This document shows positions 60,301 to 64,000 of a stretch of 64,000 nucleotides of DNA, in pieces. Position 1 is the stretch's first letter. Each line of letters starts with the position of its first letter. The stretch spans positions 122,501 through 186,500 of the forward strand of contig JACEVL010000281.1 in the NCBI GenBank assembly GCA_020284085.1, written 5' to 3'. Source of the DNA: Aporrectodea caliginosa (lineage: Eukaryota > Annelida > Clitellata > Crassiclitellata > Lumbricidae). Below the pieces are notes generated by a model. That model worked only from the letters and a program-made list of their open reading frames with translations. It was not told the origin of the DNA and did no database searches. A program made the translations under genes and the position numbers.

Positions 60301-63300
60301 AAAACTTTAGTGCTGTTTCTTTATAATCAAATCTATAAGTCGGCCAGCTTATTAGAAAGACTGCTGCCATATTGTGGTTCAGATTAAATTTGATCTAATC
60401 TGATAGCTTCTGTTGGGCCATTATGATGATGTATTAAGGCCTTAATCAATGGTTGCTTCAAATGAAACCATAGCTTTTGAAATCCGATGGTTAGGCAGAC
60501 ATTTGTTGAATGAACGACAGAAATGAATGATTGAAACTGGTATTCTACCAGACGCCTTTGTGTTCTTGTAATGTAAGCGTGCATTTATATAGCTCAATAT
60601 AAGAGGAAGCTGCTGCTGATGTTGTGCTAAAGAGATGTGCATGTCTGTTTGACCAAATGTGGCCATGAAGTGTGAGGTTGTTTTGCTAAATTTATTAGCA
60701 GTTGTTTTATGGCTAAGTGCGTTTTGAACCGTTCTACCTCCTGGCACTGCCTGACACCATTGGGGTGCAGAGTGCTTTTGGGGTTGTAGTCAGTTGGCCC
60801 TTTTTCACCTGGTTGAGTGACATGACAGGTGTGTTTCCGGTCGGCTACCTGTGTGACTTGTTTGAGAACCTCTGTCTTAAGACTCTCAAGGGCTGTAGCC
60901 AGGCGATGAGGAAGTAAATTAAGACAATTTGGCTGTCTGTCCATTTCTGTCTTTGTGTTTGTCTGTTTCTCCGTTTATATGTCTGCTTTTGTCTATGTTT
61001 ATTTGTGTATTTGATTCTGTCTCTCTGTAGCTGTTGAATATAACTTGGAAAAGTAACTAAAACTGGCCTCCTATCATGTTATGTTCAGTACTATTAGTCA
61101 TGTTTATAATCATGGTAAAGTAGGACATCAAAACTAGTAATAACAATAATTTATAGTATGATTAAAATATGATATAGAGAAATATACAACTGATAACTGC
61201 AAGAGTAATTTATAATCACGTTAAGATACAACATTTAGAAATGCTTGATAAGGGTAACGATATTAATTTTTTAACCTGACGACCTTTTAGTAAGCTGAGG
61301 GTGAGTGTTGAGACATTTTCAAAGTCATCTGACCTTTAAGATTAATCATAGGCTGTAGCTATTCAGCTGTTGTCGAGTATTATAAGTCGTTGGTGGCTCT
61401 TATCCGCATGACAGCTGGGCTGAAGAATTTTTTTCAAGAGTACTTAACATCGCCGTCGCATATTCTTATCGTTACTCATCTCGGCTCTTGACGGCATTTT
61501 TCTCTTTGTTTCCGTTGACTGAGCGCTTGAGTCCCTTGCGACCGTTGGTCCATATTCACGTGTTTGTTTGCTTTTATAGGTGGCTATGTTTGTTGTGTTG
61601 TTATTTTCGTTGTTACTGTCATTGTTATTGTTGTTGCTTGGAGGTAGAAAGGTTCATGTGGGAAGGAGAAGCCAAAATTAAATTTGAAATGTGAAACTAA
61701 TACCCTGGCCTAGTGTTTGTTTTTACTTGTATAATTATGCTGTTGCTTTTGTGGTTTTGGTTGTCTTTTCATTGAAAGGAAATTTTATTTTGTTTTTAGC
61801 TCCTGAAGTCCTAGATTATAAGCCATTGGGATCAGAATGTGATATGTGGTGAGTTTTTTTAAAGCTTTGTTCCCATTTAATATCTAACAATCTCTTAACG
61901 TTCGTAAACTGTATGCAGATTGAGGCAAGTTTTAGGCTCTATTAAGCAAGTCAAGACAAGTTAAGTTGCAGGAAGTAGGTAATATGTATTAATGTGAGAT
62001 TAAAGCCCACACTGAAAATGTTAATGTATATAAAACAGTAAAGAAATAAAGCATAACGACAGTAAAAGAAATAATCAAACAATATAGTATAATTCAAATT
62101 TTAATACCCCATTAAAACGACCGCTAAGTGCTTATATAGTTTTGGACATTGGACAGCCATTGATCCTATCGTATATTCAACAACTTTTTTATTTGACTAT
62201 ATGGACCAAAGGATGCGTGTTTAATACACTGTTTATGTTGCAGCATATTGGGGGAGTTTAGGGCTGGCTTATATGATTTAAATGAGGTTAGGCAAAGGCA
62301 CGGTTGAGCTGTCTATTGGTTATGCTGTCTATCAGATAAACTGTCTATCGGTTAAGCTGTCTATCAAGACAGGGCCTTTGTGATTTTATGAAAGACGGTT
62401 TATGAATAACCAGACACATACATGCTTACCTACAAAAATACATGCATGCATACATAATAAATAAATAAATACATGTACATGTATACATAAATACATATGT
62501 AAATACATACATACATAGATATATGTATGTATACAACCTGTGTGAGACAGGCCAGGGCAAGGCAGTGCAGCATAGGGTGAGTTAGTCTACAAATTCTGTA
62601 TGGTAAGGCATGATCTTCAATATATACATGTATAGGTTAATTATCTAAGAGTCCACAAGTGAGCCAAGATACACTGGGAAAATGAGGTCAAGTAAGTTCA
62701 TCTGGCAGTAGGAGTTGTGTGATGGTTTGGGAGTATCGCTTATGTCATGCTCATGGATGACATCAGCATGACATAAGCTGATGTCATGCTGAAGTCTTGT
62801 TCATTGGGAGTGCAACTTACAACATGTTGACCTGATTTGGATGTCTTGTTTTCTAGGAGCATCGGCGTCCTGACTTACGTGATGCTGACGGGGTTTTCGC
62901 CCTTTGCGGGTGACACAACGCAAGAAACGTACCTCAACATTTCGCAAGTTAACCTCGACTTTCCAGAGGAACTGTTCGAAAACATCTCGAAAGATGCGTT
63001 GAAGTTCATGCGCTCTGTTCTCATCAAAGATCCACTGTTAGTTTCCGTGTGACTTGTTTCTAATGTGTCATGCCTTAATTAATTTCGGCTTTCAAGCATT
63101 TACATGTACATCTGAAATTTTCTGAACAGTTTCGTAATGGCTTTTAAACACGTTTTAATAGCAAGCACTTGTTTCTACTTTATACTTTAACTCACTGATC
63201 TTGAATAAGTGTCTAGCCATTATCTTTTTCAAAGTAAATAAACTTTTGCATAGGTGACCGTAGCTAGTGGGATCCTGTGGTCCCTTCTGAGTTTTCCTCT

Positions 63301-63531
63301 TGTGCCTAGAACAATCTATATTTGGAAAAATTATTTACTCTGAACATATCTTATCTTGGACCAATAAACATAATTGATAAACATAATTGATTTAAGACCT
63401 ATAAACAGTAACAGATTTGTATGTATGAGAATTATGCTGGGGGAGTTCAAGGAGGACTCCACTGGCAGTCACTTGCAGACACATAGAGACTGAGTAAAAG
63501 AATTCTTATCTGCAGTTTATATATGTATAGT

Positions 63532-63596
<65 letters not shown>

Positions 63597-64000
63597 AGAG
63601 TTATATAGCTCCCCTTCAAGATTACTACTCAGAGGCGCTATGTGACACCTGTTCATGGTCCCTGGTCTGAACGAGTGAAAGTAGCACGTGTGAATGAGAC
63701 TAAGGACTGTTTTAAGACGTCTTACTCAATCTTGGCTGGATGTATTTTATTAGATGTCATGGGAGTTAGGTTTGAGATGGATTAGGTTAAGTTAGATGGT
63801 AGGATTTGATTAGATGTCACAGGGATTAAATTAGATGTCACAACATTTGATTCAACATCACCAGTTGGGGTTCTATGCCTTGTGTCTCTGATAAAACTTG
63901 ACCTCGAATTGAGTTGAAGTCAGGTCAAATGCAGCCATTGCTCAGTCTGTGTGTTTCTTTTCAACAGAGATCGTCTGACTGCTCGTCAAAGTCTCAATCA
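48279..64000 (+). CDS. STK17A: DRAK-type serine/threonine kinase (STK17 family), 3' end outside window
   Basis: STK17A/STK17B (DRAK) kinases are nuclear or cytoplasmic DAPK-family serine/threonine kinases linked to apoptosis. Exons at 48279-48361, 56060-56272, 57850-57988, 59311-59437, 61800-61848, 62857-63036 and 63968-64000 join in frame to 274 codons plus two bases. The glycine loop is EIGRGKFAVV (residues about 25-34), with alanine at the third glycine position as in known DRAKs. The VAIK-type lysine is in YAAKYLKK and the helix-C glutamate in VLHEV. The catalytic loop is HLDVKPQN (Leu for the usual Arg of HRD, as in STK17), followed by DFGLAR, GTPDYVAPE and [22 protein letters not shown] after the VAIK lysine matches the DAPK-family basic loop. 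Domain XI and the C-terminal tail lie beyond the window. The gene is 14 kb downstream of PEX19 on the same strand. A/B assignment is not possible; invertebrates usually have one DRAK. Confidence 0.93.
48780..49119. other. STK17 intron 1, no feature
   Basis: Intronic spacer up to the hairpin. No repeat or exon recognised. Confidence 0.4.
49120..49265. repeat. Long near-perfect hairpin (fold-back element or hairpin RNA gene)
   Basis: Two arms of about 68 bases with about eight mismatches, almost all transitions, around a loop of roughly 10 bases near 49192. Conserved arm blocks include AGGGCAGAGC and TCAATCTTCGA, and the tip contains ACAGAGTACACCCCTCTGTG. It lies in intron 1 of the STK17-like gene. 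No clear target duplication at the outer ends. Confidence 0.85.
49266..50417. other. STK17 intron 1, no certain feature
   Basis: Intronic spacer. 49975-50040 resembles 40180-40260. Overlapping minus-strand frames at 49591-49833 are open but carry no domain or splice signals I trust. Confidence 0.4.
50426..50971. mobile_element. hAT-like element with perfect target duplication, host of a nested element
   Basis: The left end CAGTGGCGTAACGAGG and right end CCCTAGTTACGCCACTG are inverted repeats. CCCAGACC flanks both outer ends exactly (50418-50425, 50972-50979). Non-coding. Inner G/C-rich GCGGAAYTAAGAAACAAAAT blocks are repeated at 50531 and 50762. Confidence 0.88.
50597..50945. mobile_element. 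Nested CAGTGTTTAATCTA element
   Basis: The ends CAGTGTTTAATCTAGA and AGTAGATTAAACACTG are inverted repeats inside the 50426-50971 element. The expected 8-bp duplication is absent. Instead a 23-bp block (50574-50596) is repeated at 50946-50968 with one mismatch. Confidence 0.7.
50980..52455. other. STK17 intron 1, no gene
   Basis: Spacer with a C tract at 52152-52162. 51960-52030 (AGTAGCGCAACTTCAAGAGA, GGAGGCGCTCTC) resembles a decayed SINE/LINE terminus. Confidence 0.4.
52459..52490. repeat. Perfect 13-bp inverted repeat
   Basis: CCAGAATTTCTCC and GGAGAAATTCTGG with a 6-base loop. Confidence 0.8.
52735..53075. repeat. Degenerate minisatellite, about 35-bp period
   Basis: About nine drifted units with GGGCAGAATATCTCCAGAG-like cores (GGGCACAGTATATTTGGAGA, GGGCAGAATATCTTCAGAGA and others). 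Non-coding intronic array. Confidence 0.7.
53553..53815. mobile_element. hAT-type MITE (CAGAGATGGG), complete
   Basis: The left end CAGAGATGGGTATC and right end CATGCCCATCTCTG are inverted. Flanks GCCTGAAC (53545-53552) and GTCTGAAC (53816-53823) match at seven of eight bases. The interior is four to five drifted units of AATTCTAATTCTAATTGATT, the same family as positions 1-148. Confidence 0.88.
53824..54475. other. STK17 intron 1, no feature
   Basis: Spacer. 54405-54430 contains two GACCTGC/GACGTACC units without wider structure. Confidence 0.35.
54476..54640 (+). mobile_element. SINE (family C) fragment
   Basis: GACTGGCCACTCACCCTCAT and TGTACACTGTCTATGGGAGG match the reverse complement of the 59585-59850 copy, so this one points the other way. 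Confidence 0.55.
54641..56059. other. End of STK17 intron 1, no gene
   Basis: Contains TTACCTTA/GGTAAGG-rich stretches at 54830-54910 and 55640-55850. 55895-55960 (TGCCTCTGAATAGTTACTAC, GAGGCACTGTATAATTAT) resembles a decayed SINE/LINE terminus. Open frames here lack domains. Confidence 0.4.
56060..56272 (+). CDS. STK17A: STK17-like exon 2 (N-lobe)
   Basis: [15 protein letters not shown], the ATP-site lysine in AAKYLKK, the RRKGKDC loop, helix C and IIKLIEVYE. Donor gtaagt. Confidence 0.95.
56455..57849. other. STK17 intron 2: microsatellites and repeat scraps
   Basis: TTATTATTATT tracts at 56452-56515 and 57520-57570 and a G/T-rich stretch at 57120-57220. 56555-56660 (GTGAGTGAAGGACTTGCTCA, TCGAGCCCACC) is a diverged minus-strand family-A SINE. 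No exon between 56272 and 57850. Confidence 0.5.
57850..57988 (+). CDS. STK17A: STK17-like exon 3 (hinge to catalytic loop)
   Basis: [11 protein letters not shown] (hinge), [12 protein letters not shown], ending HLDVK at the catalytic loop. Donor gtgagt. Confidence 0.95.
58027..58140 (+). mobile_element. tRNA-headed SINE (family C) head
   Basis: TAGTCTAGTGGTTAGCATAC is an A-box region of a tRNA-like head, and GTCAGCAGTTCAAAGCTG a decayed B box 30 bases on. It lies in intron 3 of the kinase gene. Confidence 0.55.
58560..58725 (+). mobile_element. tRNA-headed SINE (family C)
   Basis: GTCTAGTGATCAGCATAATT (A box region) and GGGGGTTCAAATCCTGGCTG (B box), then GATGAGCGCACTGACCGTAC, the body seen in other family-C copies. 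Confidence 0.65.
58760..59310. other. STK17 intron 3, no gene
   Basis: 58910-59040 (GGGAACTTGAGCAAGTCCTT, then TATATAAATTGTGCTATAAT) resembles a SINE 3' end. Otherwise spacer. Confidence 0.4.
59311..59437 (+). CDS. STK17A: STK17-like exon 4 (metal site, activation loop)
   Basis: [32 protein letters not shown]. The LPHGDIK motif corresponds to PLGDIK in vertebrate STK17. Donor gttagt. Confidence 0.95.
59585..59850 (-). mobile_element. tRNA-headed SINE (family C), most complete copy
   Basis: On the minus strand from 59850: GAGTAGTGGTTAGCGTTCTG (A box region), GTCAGGGGTTCATATCCTCA (B box), then a body with TGACCATACACGGTTGGT, CGAGAGGACTGGCC-like and CATACCCTTGGCTGCCTCAC blocks. Fragments are at 43370, 45886 and 54476. 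Located in intron 4 of the kinase gene. Confidence 0.75.
59860..61799. other. STK17 intron 4, no gene
   Basis: No exon between 59437 and 61800. 60440-60600 holds a minus-strand stretch ([15 protein letters not shown]) resembling + 56950-57030 ([12 protein letters not shown]), probably two scraps of one retroelement. 60930-61030 is TGTCTGTTT-rich. Confidence 0.4.
61800..61848 (+). CDS. STK17A: STK17-like exon 5 (APE motif), 49 bp
   Basis: [16 protein letters not shown]. Too short for the usual ORF cut-off, but fixed by phase and sequence between DYV and WSIG. Confidence 0.92.
61860..62430. other. STK17 intron 5, no gene
   Basis: AT-rich spacer. Three CTGTCTATCGGTTAAG-like units occur at 62305-62365. 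Confidence 0.4.
62438..62535. repeat. (CATA/AAAT)n microsatellite
   Basis: Mixed ACATACATAC and AAATAAATAA tetramers. Confidence 0.85.
62738..62791. repeat. Overlapping alternative hairpins
   Basis: GCTTATGTCATGCT (62738-62751) pairs with AGCATGACATAAGC (62765-62778), which also pairs in part with ATGTCATGCTG (62781-62791). Confidence 0.8.
62857..63036 (+). CDS. STK17A: STK17-like exon 6 (C-lobe)
   Basis: [39 protein letters not shown]. The NISQVN block is diagnostic for STK17. Donor gttagt. Confidence 0.93.
63037..63530. other. STK17 intron 6, no feature
   Basis: Spacer without recognised elements. Confidence 0.4.
63534..63597. repeat. (TATC)n microsatellite
   Basis: About 15 perfect CTAT units directly before a SINE/LINE 3' terminus (63600-63650: TATAGCTCCCCTTCAAGATT, CTCAGAGGCGCT), so it probably grew from the tail of that minus-strand retroposon. 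Confidence 0.92.
63968..64000 (+). CDS. STK17A: STK17-like exon 7 (partial, cut by window)
   Basis: Continues [12 protein letters not shown] after the IKDP of exon 6, as expected for the end of subdomain X. Acceptor ttcaacag. Confidence 0.85.

Overview
The window is eukaryotic nuclear DNA from an intron-rich animal, most likely a marine invertebrate (echinoderm-, hemichordate- or amphioxus-like). The evidence is small phase-consistent exons with GT/AG introns, L2-like and RTE-like LINEs, tRNA-headed SINEs, many hAT-type fragments with 8-bp target duplications, and long ATG/ATA/ATCC microsatellites. The phylum cannot be fixed from the sequence alone. I found no CRISPR, operon or phage structure.

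Two conserved genes are clear, both on the + strand. PEX19, the cytosolic chaperone and import receptor for peroxisomal membrane proteins, is complete: seven coding exons at 23827-33783, about 316 residues, ending in a farnesylation CaaX box. A DRAK-type serine/threonine kinase (STK17A/STK17B family, related to DAPK) starts at 48279 after a CpG-rich promoter-like patch. It runs through seven exons to the right edge, where the kinase domain is cut off just before its end. A third, candidate gene is a single-exon secreted peptide precursor on the - strand (9359-9766): signal peptide, four cysteines and a Gly-Lys-Arg amidation and cleavage site.

Layout. 1-9350: repeats only (hAT MITE end, decayed L2-like LINEs, SINEs, a minisatellite). 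9359-9766: peptide precursor. 10700-16300: hAT-type elements, including one hAT inside another, and an orphan RFX X-box/CRE promoter-like patch. 16900-19750: microsatellites and LINE scraps. 20900-23750: CRE-like sites, a terminal-inverted-repeat (TIR) element with a minisatellite core, and the PEX19 promoter region. 23827-33783: PEX19, whose fifth intron holds a layered nest: a 4.5-kb TIR element with 9-bp target duplications, into which an almost full-length RTE-like LINE (own 11-bp duplication) and a minisatellite-core TIR element have inserted. 34500-48100: more hAT/TIR elements, inverted SINE copies, higher-order ATG repeats and minisatellites. 48279-64000: STK17-like kinase, with a long near-perfect hairpin, nested hATs and SINEs in its introns.

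The most unusual material is the mobile DNA. Three copies of a TIR element share only an 8-bp terminus, 8-bp target duplications and a core minisatellite of about 38 bp, while the rest of their TIRs differ. The 9-bp-duplication element in PEX19 and the unassigned amidated peptide precursor also deserve follow-up. All calls come from reading the sequence; no database search was possible.
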